Shown: positions 1 through 7,222 of the stretch, piece after piece | Layout of the letters: each line of letters begins with the position of its first letter | How positions within the stretch are numbered: position 1 is the stretch's first letter | DNA from: DATJJW01 sp035491935 | GTDB taxonomy: Bacteria; Pseudomonadota; Alphaproteobacteria; ATCC43930; CGMCC-115725 | Direction: 5' to 3' | DNA length: 12,495 nucleotides | Assembly (NCBI GenBank): GCA_035491935.1 | Contig: DATJJW010000110.1 | Span: forward strand, 1 to 12,495 | Notes under the pieces: model-generated | What the model saw: only the letters and a program-made list of their open reading frames with translations | What the model was told of the DNA's origin: nothing | The model's database searches: none | Translations under genes and position numbers: made by a program

Positions 1-357
1 AAGGTCCGCGCGCTCCTGATGAATGCACAGCACACGGTCCTTGTAGCGCCGGCACAGAAGCGCCACGCCCTGCTCCGACTGCGCCAGTTCCGCCATCACT
101 GGCCGTGAGGCGCCGATCAGCGGGTCGCTCTGCCGCATGCGGTAGTCGAGCTCGACGATGCGGGGGCCGAGGGTGAACCCCGCCTCCGGCATCGAGGCGA
201 TCAAGCCTGATTCGGTCAGGATCTTGAGATAGCGGTAAAGCGTGGACCGGGTGAAGGCGAGCTTCTCCAGCATCACCTCCGTCGTCACCGGCGTTTCCGA
301 ATCCTCGATCAGGTCGAGAATCCGCAGCATCTTGCGCGGCGTGGTATCGCCTGCCAT
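1..357 (-). CDS. IclR-family transcriptional regulator, N-terminal part (gene runs off the left edge)
   Basis: This is the first 119 residues of a DNA-binding regulator; the rest lies outside the window. Reading leftwards from ATG at 357-355 there is no stop to position 1. Residues about 8-50 form an IclR-type winged helix-turn-helix: a helix with RKMLRILDLIED, then TTEVMLEKLAF, then a recognition helix TRSTLYRYLKIL, followed by the wing GLIASMPEAGFTLGPRIVEL. The linker helix and the start of the effector-binding domain follow (residues about 75-119, including VALLCRRYKDRVLCIHQE). A purine-rich GGGGTAGG lies just upstream of the ATG. The gene is divergent from a class II aldolase gene 158 bp away, so it probably controls that gene and itself. 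IclR proteins can repress or activate, and the ligand cannot be told from this fragment. Family assignment is fairly sure; the function is unknown. Confidence 0.88.
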   Translation of the reverse strand, partial: MAGDTTPRKMLRILDLIEDSETPVTTEVMLEKLAFTRSTLYRYLKILTESGLIASMPEAGFTLGPRIVELDYRMRQSDPLIGASRPVMAELAQSEQGVALLCRRYKDRVLCIHQERADL

Positions 358-396
358 GAACCTACCCCGATCCTCTGTCTTCCCGCCCCATGCCGG

Positions 397-426
397 AGTA
401 TAGTCGAGCGTGCCATATAGCGGAAA
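397..426 (-). promoter_or_regulatory. Possible promoter of the IclR-family gene
   Basis: On the minus strand TATACT (402-397) matches five of six bases of a sigma-70 -10 box. A poor -35 candidate, TTTCCG, lies 18 bp upstream at 426-421. Transcription would begin near 390 and give a leader of about 33 nt before the ATG at 357. The -35 match is weak, so the call rests mainly on the -10 box and its position. Confidence 0.25.
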
Positions 427-443
427 TAGGATTTGCACGCGCA

Positions 444-472
444 TAGACAGCGTTTTCAAATCCCACTATATA
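444..472 (+). promoter_or_regulatory. Possible promoter of the class II aldolase gene
   Basis: TAGACA at 444-449 differs by one base from the sigma-70 -35 consensus. It is followed after exactly 17 bp by TATATA at 467-472, which matches four of six -10 bases and sits inside the short AT palindrome CTATATAG (466-473). The predicted start of transcription is near 479, inside the palindrome at 477-492. That arrangement would suit repression by a bound regulator. Alphaproteobacterial promoters are often degenerate, so this is a prediction only. Confidence 0.35.
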
Positions 473-476
473 GGAC

Positions 477-492
477 CGTATGCCTGCATACG
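477..492. promoter_or_regulatory. Candidate operator: perfect palindrome between the IclR and aldolase genes
   Basis: CGTATGC and GCATACG form a perfect inverted repeat with 7-bp arms and a 2-bp centre (CT), 16 bp in all. It lies in the short divergent region and overlaps the predicted transcription start of the aldolase gene. IclR-family proteins bind short palindromes in such divergent regions, so this is the best candidate binding site for the regulator at the left edge. Binding itself is inferred. Confidence 0.45.
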
Positions 493-515
493 AAGTGGAT
501 TGGGGGGAATAGAGT

Positions 516-1256
516 ATGACGAGTGATGCCATCGAGCGGAAATTGCGCGAAGAGGTCGCGGCCTGCACCCTGATGCTGGTCGATCTCGAGCTGCTGGGCT
601 ACAGCGGTCACGTCAGCATGCGTCTGCCGGATCGCGAGACGATCCTGATCCAGCCGCTGGAACTCAGCCGCGCAGCACTGAAGCCGGAGGACCTGCTGGT
701 CGTCAAGATCGCCGATGGCAAGCAGCTCACCGGCACGATGCGGCCGCCGGCGGAAGTCTTCCTGCATACCGAGATCATGAAGGCGCGGCCGGACATCAAT
801 GCCGTCGCCCATTTCCATCATGACCGCACCACCAGCTTCACCCTGGCCGAAGGCCCGACGCTGCTGCCGATCAAGAACCACGCGATCCGCTGGGAAAGCG
901 GCATCCCGGTGCATGAGGACCCGAGCCATGTCAGCTCGATCGCCCGCGGCGAGGCCCTGGCCCGGACCCTGGGCCCGCACCATGCGGCACAGATCCGCGC
1001 CCATGGCCAGGTCATCACCGCCGAAAGCATCCCGGCCCTGCTGATCGACAGCGTGCATTTCGTCGAGAACGCGCTCGCCATGTTCGACGCGGCGACGCTC
1101 GGCAAGATCCGTCCGCTGACGGCGCAGGAGATCGAGCTGTTCAAGGGCGATTTGAAGCGCGGCCTGCACATCTCGAAGCTCTGGACCTATTACGTCGGCC
1201 GCGCCCGCGCCAAGGGCGTCCTGCCGGCGGATTGGAGCCTCGACATCGCGAAGTAG
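516..1256 (+). CDS. Class II aldolase/adducin-family protein
   Basis: The 246-residue product belongs to the family of metal-dependent aldolases and decarboxylases related to fuculose-phosphate aldolase. Visible signatures are GYSGHVSMR (28-36), the loop ending LKPEDLLVV (55-63), and PPAEVFLHTEIMKARPDINAVAHFHH (77-102). The likely metal and acid-base residues are Glu80, the His pair at 99 and 101, and His163 in RAHGQ, corresponding to the HxH-plus-distal-His zinc site of the family. The length is normal. The ATG at 516 is preceded by a GGGGGGA Shine-Dalgarno. The substrate cannot be read from the sequence: relatives act on sugar phosphates, but others decarboxylate aromatic-pathway intermediates. 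The divergent IclR regulator favours a role in carbon-source catabolism. The family call is strong; the reaction is open. Confidence 0.88.
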   Translation: MTSDAIERKLREEVAACTLMLVDLELLGYSGHVSMRLPDRETILIQPLELSRAALKPEDLLVVKIADGKQLTGTMRPPAEVFLHTEIMKARPDINAVAHFHHDRTTSFTLAEGPTLLPIKNHAIRWESGIPVHEDPSHVSSIARGEALARTLGPHHAAQIRAHGQVITAESIPALLIDSVHFVENALAMFDAATLGKIRPLTAQEIELFKGDLKRGLHISKLWTYYVGRARAKGVLPADWSLDIAK

Positions 1257-1293
1257 GCCCTTGGGCCGTCGCCATGGCCGGGCGCGTCTCGGT

Positions 1294-1317
1294 CATGACG
1301 ACGAGCCATGACGACGA
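1294..1317. repeat. Short direct repeat CATGACGACGA x2
   Basis: The 11-mer CATGACGACGA occurs at 1294-1304 and again at 1307-1317, giving a 13-bp period. It lies in the 79-bp gap between the convergent aldolase and chemoreceptor genes. No convincing terminator hairpin with a T-run was seen in this gap. The repeat may be only a small duplication. Confidence 0.4.
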
Positions 1318-1335
1318 AATGAGCAGGCGTCAAAC

Positions 1336-3036
1336 CTAGGCGGTTTTGACGCCATGCAGGAAGGTCGCGACCTCCTCGTTGAGGTGCATCGCGCGGTCCG
1401 AGAGGTCGCCGGCGGCATCCAGGATCTGGGTCGCCGCCTCGCCCGTCGAACTCGATGCCTCGTGGACGACGCCGATATTGCGCGACACGTCTTCCGTGCC
1501 CCTGGCCGCCTCGGTGACGCTGCGGGCGATCTCCGCCGTGGTTGCCGCCTGCTCCTCAATGGCCGAGGCGATCGCCATGGCGATGTCGGACATCCTGATG
1601 ATGGTGCCGCCGATGCTGCCGATCGCGGTGACGGTGCTGCCGGTCAGGGTCTGGATCTCGGCGATCTGCGTCTCGATATCGCCGGTGGCACGCGCGGTCT
1701 GGGTCGCGAGGTTCTTGACCTCGGAGGCCACGACCGCGAAGCCCTTGCCGGCATCGCCGGCACGGGCCGCCTCGATGGTCGCGTTCAGGGCCAGGAGATT
1801 GGTCTGCGACGCGATGGTCGAGATGAGCTGCACCACCTCGCCGATCTTGAGCGCGCTGGCCGAAAGCCGGTCGACGGTCTCCCGCGTCACCTCCGATTCC
1901 TGGATCGCCTGGCGGGCGATCTCCCGGGAATTGGTCACCTGGCTGCCGATCTCGCGGACCGAGGCGGCAAGCTGCTCGGTGGCGCTCGCCACGGTCTGGA
2001 CATTGGCCGAGGCCTGTTCGGCGGCGGCGGCGACCATGCTCGATTGCCGATTGGCCTGGTCGGCGGAAGACGCCATGCCATGCGCCGTGCTCTGCATACC
2101 GGTCGCGGCGTCAGCCAGGGCCCGGACCAGCTGCGCCACCTTCTCCTCGAAACCCTGCATGAGTTCTTCGAGCAGGGCGGTACGACGTTCCTTGCCCTGT
2201 CGCTCCTCCTCCTGGACCACGGCCAGCGATTCGGCGCGGATCATGCCTTCCTTGAACACTTGCACGGCGCGCGCCATGGCGCCGATCTCATCGCGGCGAT
2301 CGACGCCCGGCACCCTGGTCTCGAGATCCTCGGCCGCCAGGCGGCGCATCGCGGATTCCAGCGCCGCGATCGGCCGGGTGATGCCGCGCCGGCCGAGCAG
2401 TACGGCGACGACCAGCACCAGGGCCAGGCCGCCCAGCACCGCCGCATAAGTGATGATCTCCGAGGTGCGCGTAGCCACCTGGGCGCTCGCGACCGCCTTG
2501 CGGTATTCGGCCGAAACCTTGTCGTTGATGTCCTGCATCTGCTGCAGCTCGGCCTGAACCGCCGGCTGGCAATCCATTAGGAAGCGCTGGCTGGCCGCGG
2601 TGTTGGCGGCATCGGTCTTGGCCGCGAGCCCATCTTTCAGCGACTGATCGCAGGACGATTGGGTCGTCTGGCGCAGATCGGCAAGGTCCTTGAATTCCTT
2701 GGCATAGGCCGGGATCAGCGGCTTGGCCTTGGCGATCAGGTCGTCGCGTTGCTGCAGCGCGCCCTGTACCTTGGTCATGACGTATTGCTTGTCGGAATCA
2801 TTGTTCGCGACATCGAGCAGCAGCACGTCGGTCTCGAGCATGGCCAAGGATTGCTGGGCCTGGCCCAGCAGCGAGTTGGCATTGACCGGCCCGCCCAACA
2901 CGCCTGAATAGGTCGAGCCGATCAGACCCATGCGGGTCGTGGTGAAGACCACCGCCCCCAGAGTGACGAAGCCCAACAGACAGAGCAGGAGCACGATCCG
3001 ACCGATGATCGGCATGCCGCTGGACATCTTGATCAT
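1336..3036 (-). CDS. Methyl-accepting chemotaxis protein (transmembrane chemoreceptor)
   Basis: A classical chemoreceptor that senses a periplasmic signal and controls the CheA kinase. Counting from the chosen ATG at 3036: membrane segment about 9-31 (IVLLLCLLGFVTLGAVVF), a periplasmic mostly helical domain about 35-190, a second membrane segment about 193-215, a HAMP domain about 217-268 (RRGITRPIAALESAMRRLA), then a long coiled-coil signalling domain. The hairpin tip is the highly conserved block at about 406-436 (SQTNLLALNATIEAARAG, GFAVVASEVKNLA). Two periplasmic cysteines, residues 129 and 156, could form a disulphide. There is no NWETF-type C-terminal tether, and the protein ends in GVKTA. 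An in-frame ATG at 3108 would add 24 residues. I prefer 3036 because GGGGGAG lies upstream of it and receptors usually begin just before the first membrane helix. The ligand is unknown, and no other che gene is nearby. Confidence 0.93.
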   Translation of the reverse strand: MIKMSSGMPIIGRIVLLLCLLGFVTLGAVVFTTTRMGLIGSTYSGVLGGPVNANSLLGQAQQSLAMLETDVLLLDVANNDSDKQYVMTKVQGALQQRDDLIAKAKPLIPAYAKEFKDLADLRQTTQSSCDQSLKDGLAAKTDAANTAASQRFLMDCQPAVQAELQQMQDINDKVSAEYRKAVASAQVATRTSEIITYAAVLGGLALVLVVAVLLGRRGITRPIAALESAMRRLAAEDLETRVPGVDRRDEIGAMARAVQVFKEGMIRAESLAVVQEEERQGKERRTALLEELMQGFEEKVAQLVRALADAATGMQSTAHGMASSADQANRQSSMVAAAAEQASANVQTVASATEQLAASVREIGSQVTNSREIARQAIQESEVTRETVDRLSASALKIGEVVQLISTIASQTNLLALNATIEAARAGDAGKGFAVVASEVKNLATQTARATGDIETQIAEIQTLTGSTVTAIGSIGGTIIRMSDIAMAIASAIEEQAATTAEIARSVTEAARGTEDVSRNIGVVHEASSSTGEAATQILDAAGDLSDRAMHLNEEVATFLHGVKTA

Positions 3037-3404
3037 TTCCAACAATCTCCCCCTATCCGGGACCCAAATCAAAACATGTGCGTCTATTGCGCGAATTTTC
3101 TGCCGCATAGGCGGGACAATACGGTGTCGCGGTTTGCCTCTACTTTCAGCAACCAGACGAAACGACCGAATCCCAACAGTCCAGGAAAGTTACGAAGAAT
3201 ATTTCCCTGATATATTCTGTGTAAAACTTCCTGCGACCGATAGCTCATCTGAGCGCGAGTAGCGTTTATGAAGCATTAAAATATTCGCGCGACTGACACA
3301 AAACGGCCATTTGCCAAGCTGAACCCGCCGAAGCGGCACCGGTTCCGGACACTCGTGAATATCCTGCAGAAAATCGCCGCCAGAGCGGACTTATGAAACG
3401 GCCT
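3037..3404. other. Gene-free region between the chemoreceptor and hemF
   Basis: This 368-bp stretch holds no convincing gene on either strand. It contains the AT-rich part of the window (about 3185-3300), which probably carries the chemoreceptor promoter. Downstream of the hemF stop there are only two weak hairpins with 4-bp stems. The one at 3325-3336 reads on the minus strand as CCGC-TTCG-GCGG, a stable UUCG tetraloop form without a T-run. The one at 3377-3388 is followed on the minus strand by ATTTT. Either could help end hemF transcripts, but neither is convincing. Confidence 0.5.
3196..3225 (-). promoter_or_regulatory. Possible chemoreceptor promoter with an inverted repeat
   Basis: On the minus strand TTTACA (3225-3220) resembles a -35 box and TATTCT (3201-3196) a -10 box, with 18 bp between. 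Within it AGAATAT (3196-3202) and ATATTCT (3212-3218) form a perfect inverted repeat with 7-bp arms and a 9-bp spacer. This places a possible regulator site over the -10 box and spacer. The leader to the ATG at 3036 would be about 150 nt. Prediction only. Confidence 0.3.
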
Positions 3405-4331
3405 CTAGGGCCAAATGACTTCGGGCGGCATCGACATCAGGATCGCTTCGACATTGCCGCCGGTCTTGAGGCCGAAGGTCGTGCCGCGATCATAGAGCAG
3501 GTTGAACTCGACATAGCGGCCGCGCCGGATCAACTGGTGATGCCGCTCCTCCTCCGTCCAGGTCTCGAACATGTGCCGGCGCACCAGGCGCGGGAAGACG
3601 TCGAGGAAGGCCAGGCCGACATCGCGGGTGAAGGCAAAGTCGCGCACCCAGTCCCCCGTATCGAGCTGGTCGAAGAAGATGCCGCCGACGCCACGCGGCT
3701 CGTTCCGGTGCGGCAGGAAGAAATAGCGGTCGCACCAGGCCTTGAAGCGCGGATGGTATTCGGGGTCGTGCGCATCGCAGGCCGCCTTGAACGCGGCGTG
3801 GAAATCGGCGGTGTCGGCCTCGATCGGCACCATGGGCGTCAGATCGCCGCCGCCGCCGAACCAGCCGCGCTGAGTAACGATGTGCCGGGTGTTCATATGC
3901 GCGGCCGGTACCTTGGGCGAGCGCATGTGGGCGACCAGCGAGACGCCGCTGGCCCAGAAGCGCGGGTCCTCCTCCGTGCCGGGGATCTGACCACAGAATT
4001 CGGGCGAGAATTCGCCCTGCACGGTCGAGATGTTGACACCGACCTTCTCGAAGACCTGGCCGCGCATGATCGACATGGTGCCGCCGCCCAGATCGTCTTT
4101 CTCACGACCGTCGTCTTTCTCACGACCGTCGTCTTTCTCGCGACCGTCGTCTTGCTCGCGGCCGTCGCCCCCGTCGGCGCTCCCACGCTGCCAGCTCTTG
4201 CGCTCGAAGCGACCGGCCGTGCCGCCACGCGCCGCCGCATATTCGTCTTCGATCGCCTCGAAGGTCCGGCACAGGCGATCGCGGAGCTCCTGGAACCAGC
4301 GGGCGGCTTCAAGCTTGCGATCCTTGGTCAT
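3405..4331 (-). CDS. hemF: Oxygen-dependent coproporphyrinogen III oxidase, with a tandem-repeat insert
   Basis: HemF oxidatively decarboxylates coproporphyrinogen III to protoporphyrinogen IX with O2, a late step of haem synthesis in the cytosol. The 308-residue product shows the family blocks FERKSWQR (42-49), GGGTMSIMRGQVFEKVGVNIS (82-102), DPRFWASGVSLVAHMRSPKVPAAHMNTR (122-149), GWFGGGGDLTPM (156-167), HRNEPRGVGGIFFD (208-221), RRGRYVEFNLLYDRGT (269-284) and the C-terminal PPEVIWP. His135, His145, His178 and His208 align with the four active-site histidines of E. coli HemF, by my recall of that sequence. Oddly, residues about 50-81, normally a short Gly-rich loop, are expanded by a charged DDGREK repeat. 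Everything after it is intact and in frame, so the enzyme is probably functional. The gene overlaps the end of trmL by ATGA, which suggests translational coupling. Confidence 0.96.
   Translation of the reverse strand: MTKDRKLEAARWFQELRDRLCRTFEAIEDEYAAARGGTAGRFERKSWQRGSADGGDGREQDDGREKDDGREKDDGREKDDLGGGTMSIMRGQVFEKVGVNISTVQGEFSPEFCGQIPGTEEDPRFWASGVSLVAHMRSPKVPAAHMNTRHIVTQRGWFGGGGDLTPMVPIEADTADFHAAFKAACDAHDPEYHPRFKAWCDRYFFLPHRNEPRGVGGIFFDQLDTGDWVRDFAFTRDVGLAFLDVFPRLVRRHMFETWTEEERHHQLIRRGRYVEFNLLYDRGTTFGLKTGGNVEAILMSMPPEVIWP
4095..4166 (-). repeat. 18-bp tandem repeat (four units) inside hemF
   Basis: On the plus strand the unit is GTCTTTCTCACGACCGTC. Units at 4095-4112 and 4113-4130 are identical, the one at 4131-4148 has one change, and the one at 4149-4166 has three. 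In the HemF frame they encode the hexapeptide DDGREK three times plus a decayed GDGREQ (residues 55-78). Because 18 is a multiple of three, gain or loss of units keeps the frame. The decay gradient points to stepwise slippage expansion from the unit at 4131-4166 toward 4095. Confidence 0.93.
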
Positions 4332-4825
4332 CCAATTTCCTTCGCAAATTCCGTTGTGGCGGCATCGGCCCCCCCATCGGGATAGAGCCCCGTCTGGCGC
4401 AGCGCCTCGGCCAGGACCATGGCGCCGGCCAGCGCCACGTTGAGCGAGCGCATCCCCGGCCGGAGCGGGATGCGCACCGCCAGATCGGCCGCATCATGGA
4501 CATGCGCCGGCACGCCCGCGCTTTCACGGCCGAGCAGCAGCGTGTCGCCGGGTTCGAAGCGTGCCTCGATATGGGTGGTCACGGCCTTGGTCGTCAGCAG
4601 CACCAGCCGGCCGGGCACTTTTGCCTCCCGATACGCCGTCCAGGAGCGGTAGCGCACCAAATCGACATGCGACATATAGTCCATCCCCGCCCGGCGCATA
4701 CGGGTGTCGCCGAAGATGAAACCGCAGGGTTCGATGACGTCGACGCCGAGGCCTAGGCAGGCGGCGAGGCGCAGCAATGTTCCCGTATTCTGCGCGATAT
4801 CAGGCTCGTAAAGGGCTAAACGCAT
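4328..4825 (-). CDS. trmL: tRNA (cytidine(34)-2'-O)-methyltransferase, SPOUT family
   Basis: TrmL methylates the 2'-hydroxyl of the wobble nucleotide 34 in certain leucine tRNAs, using S-adenosylmethionine. The 165-residue product shows the SPOUT knot motifs: LYEPDIAQNTGTLLRLAA (5-22), IEPCGFIFGDTRMRRAGMDY (31-50), LLLGRESAGVP (97-107) and IPLRPGMRSLNVALAGAMVLAEALRQTG (119-146). The length matches E. coli TrmL (about 157). The frame stays open upstream to 5014, but those 63 extra residues are low-complexity, and the family begins at MRLALYEP, so the ATG at 4825 is chosen although its ribosome binding site is weak. The stop overlaps the hemF start (ATGA at 4331-4328), so the two are probably co-transcribed. 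The gene is divergent from the ATP synthase operon. Confidence 0.93.
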   Translation of the reverse strand: MRLALYEPDIAQNTGTLLRLAACLGLGVDVIEPCGFIFGDTRMRRAGMDYMSHVDLVRYRSWTAYREAKVPGRLVLLTTKAVTTHIEARFEPGDTLLLGRESAGVPAHVHDAADLAVRIPLRPGMRSLNVALAGAMVLAEALRQTGLYPDGGADAATTEFAKEIG

Positions 4826-4864
4826 GGTAGGGCTATTGTGACGGCCCGACCGGGGGGCTGTCGA

Positions 4865-4891
4865 GAGGGCCAAACACCGTTCGCGGCCCTC
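4865..4891. repeat. Inverted repeat in the trmL-atpH divergent region
   Basis: GAGGGCC (4865-4871) and GGCCCTC (4885-4891) are perfect complements separated by 13 nt. The element lies 40 bp upstream of the trmL start. It could fold in the trmL leader or serve as a protein site. GC-rich DNA yields such repeats by chance fairly often, so no role is claimed. Confidence 0.3.
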
Positions 4892-4948
4892 GATGAAACA
4901 AAGTGCATGAGGGGGTTGCGCAAAAGCGGTATGGGCGTCCGCATGCTG

Positions 4949-4977
4949 TTGCGCGTGGTTTTTCCTTATGTTATGTC
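4949..4977 (+). promoter_or_regulatory. Weak candidate promoter of the ATP synthase operon
   Basis: TTGCGC (4949-4954) is followed after 17 bp by TATGTC (4972-4977), in the most T-rich part of the gap between trmL and atpH. Transcription would start near 4984, leaving a leader of about 120 nt before the GTG start of atpH that contains the hairpin at 5057-5075. The -10 match is poor, so the exact position is uncertain. A promoter somewhere in this divergent gap is expected. Confidence 0.22.
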
Positions 4978-5056
4978 CGGCCTCGCTTCCCGACGGACCT
5001 CGGCCGCCTGGCAAGTTAGCCGTCGGTGCGGCCTCAGCGAAGCAGTTTGAAGTAAG

Positions 5057-5075
5057 AAGGGGGAATCACCCCCTT
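5057..5075 (+). promoter_or_regulatory. Hairpin over a Shine-Dalgarno and TTG codon at the 5' end of atpH
   Basis: AAGGGGG (5057-5063) and CCCCCTT (5069-5075) form a perfect 7-bp stem with a 5-nt loop (AATCA). The 5' arm is the only ribosome binding site for the in-frame TTG at 5074-5076, and the 3' arm covers the first two bases of that TTG. Folding would hide this start, leaving the downstream GTG at 5104 with its own GAAGG. It may also protect or regulate the operon mRNA. There is no T-run on the coding strand, so it is unlikely to be a terminator. Confidence 0.5.
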
Positions 5076-5103
5076 GAGCCCGCCAACCGAAGGTCAAGTA
5101 CAC

Positions 5104-5661
5104 GTGGCATCCGTAGCGACAGGCGTATCCGGGCTGGCTGGCCGTTATGCCACCGCCTTGTTCGATCTCGCCGATCAGCAGAAATCCGTCGACAGCGTCG
5201 CCGGCGAACTCCTGGCTATCCGCACCATGCTTGCGGAGAGCACCGAGCTGCGCCAGCTGATCGCCAACCCCGTATTGTCGCGCGCCCAGGCGGCTTCAGC
5301 CATGGCCGCGATCCTGGCCAAGGCCGACATCAAGGGCATCGTCGCCAATTTCGTGGCGCTGGCTGCCCGCAACCGGCGCCTGGCCGTGCTGCCCGAGATC
5401 ATCACGGTCTACCAGGCGATCCTGGCAAACCGGCGTGGCGAGATGACGGCGACGGTGACGTCGGCCCAGAAGCTCAGCCAGCAACAGATCGACACGCTGG
5501 AAAACGAATTGCGCCGCTCCGTCGGCTCGAAGGTCAAACTGGACATATTCATCGATCCGCAGATCATCGGCGGCCTTATCGTCCGCATCGGATCTCGCCT
5601 GATCGACGGCTCATTGCGCACCAAGCTGCAGAAGATGCAGCTTGCGATGAAGGGAATTTAA
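5104..5661 (+). CDS. atpH: F1 ATP synthase subunit delta
   Basis: Delta links the top of the F1 alpha-beta hexamer to the peripheral stalk b subunits, so that rotation is converted to ATP synthesis at the cytoplasmic membrane face. The protein begins with VSGLAGRYATALFDLAD, the typical alphaproteobacterial N-terminal helix. It ends with the conserved OSCP/delta signature IDPQIIGGLIVRIGSRLIDGSLRTKLQKM. I chose GTG at 5104 (185 residues): it has GAAGG (5089-5093) ten bases upstream and gives the usual family length and N-terminus. A TTG at 5074 would add ten residues (SPPTEGQVH) not typical of the family, and its ribosome binding site is locked in a hairpin. First gene of the atpHAGDC cluster; three bases separate it from atpA. 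Confidence 0.94.
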   Translation: MASVATGVSGLAGRYATALFDLADQQKSVDSVAGELLAIRTMLAESTELRQLIANPVLSRAQAASAMAAILAKADIKGIVANFVALAARNRRLAVLPEIITVYQAILANRRGEMTATVTSAQKLSQQQIDTLENELRRSVGSKVKLDIFIDPQIIGGLIVRIGSRLIDGSLRTKLQKMQLAMKGI

Positions 5662-5664
5662 GAC

Positions 5665-7194
<1,530 letters not shown>

Positions 7195-7222
7195 GCCTCG
7201 GCAGCATCGTTAGGAACCGCCC

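Noticed and set aside
1354..2580. A 408-codon plus-strand open frame opposite the chemoreceptor
   Set aside because: The minus-strand protein has unmistakable HAMP and signalling domains. The plus-strand product is compositionally biased and featureless.
3222..3243. A sigma-28 (flagellar) promoter TAAA...CCGATAG near the chemoreceptor
   Set aside because: It reads on the plus strand, away from the chemoreceptor, and the spacing between the two boxes is about five bases too short.
4095..4166. A CRISPR array or mobile-element repeat
   Set aside because: The units are contiguous without spacers, are in frame inside hemF, and no cas or transposase gene is near.
3393..4385. A 330-codon plus-strand open frame opposite hemF
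   Set aside because: hemF is certain. The apparent repeat (VFLTTV) in this frame is only the other reading of the 18-bp repeat.
4826..5014. N-terminal extension of trmL to 5014
   Set aside because: The 63 added residues look like translated non-coding DNA, and the known family starts at the conserved MRLALYEP.
5057..5075. The GGGGG/CCCCC hairpin as an intrinsic terminator before atpH
   Set aside because: Only TTGAGC follows on the coding strand, with no T-run, and a terminator there would cut off the operon.
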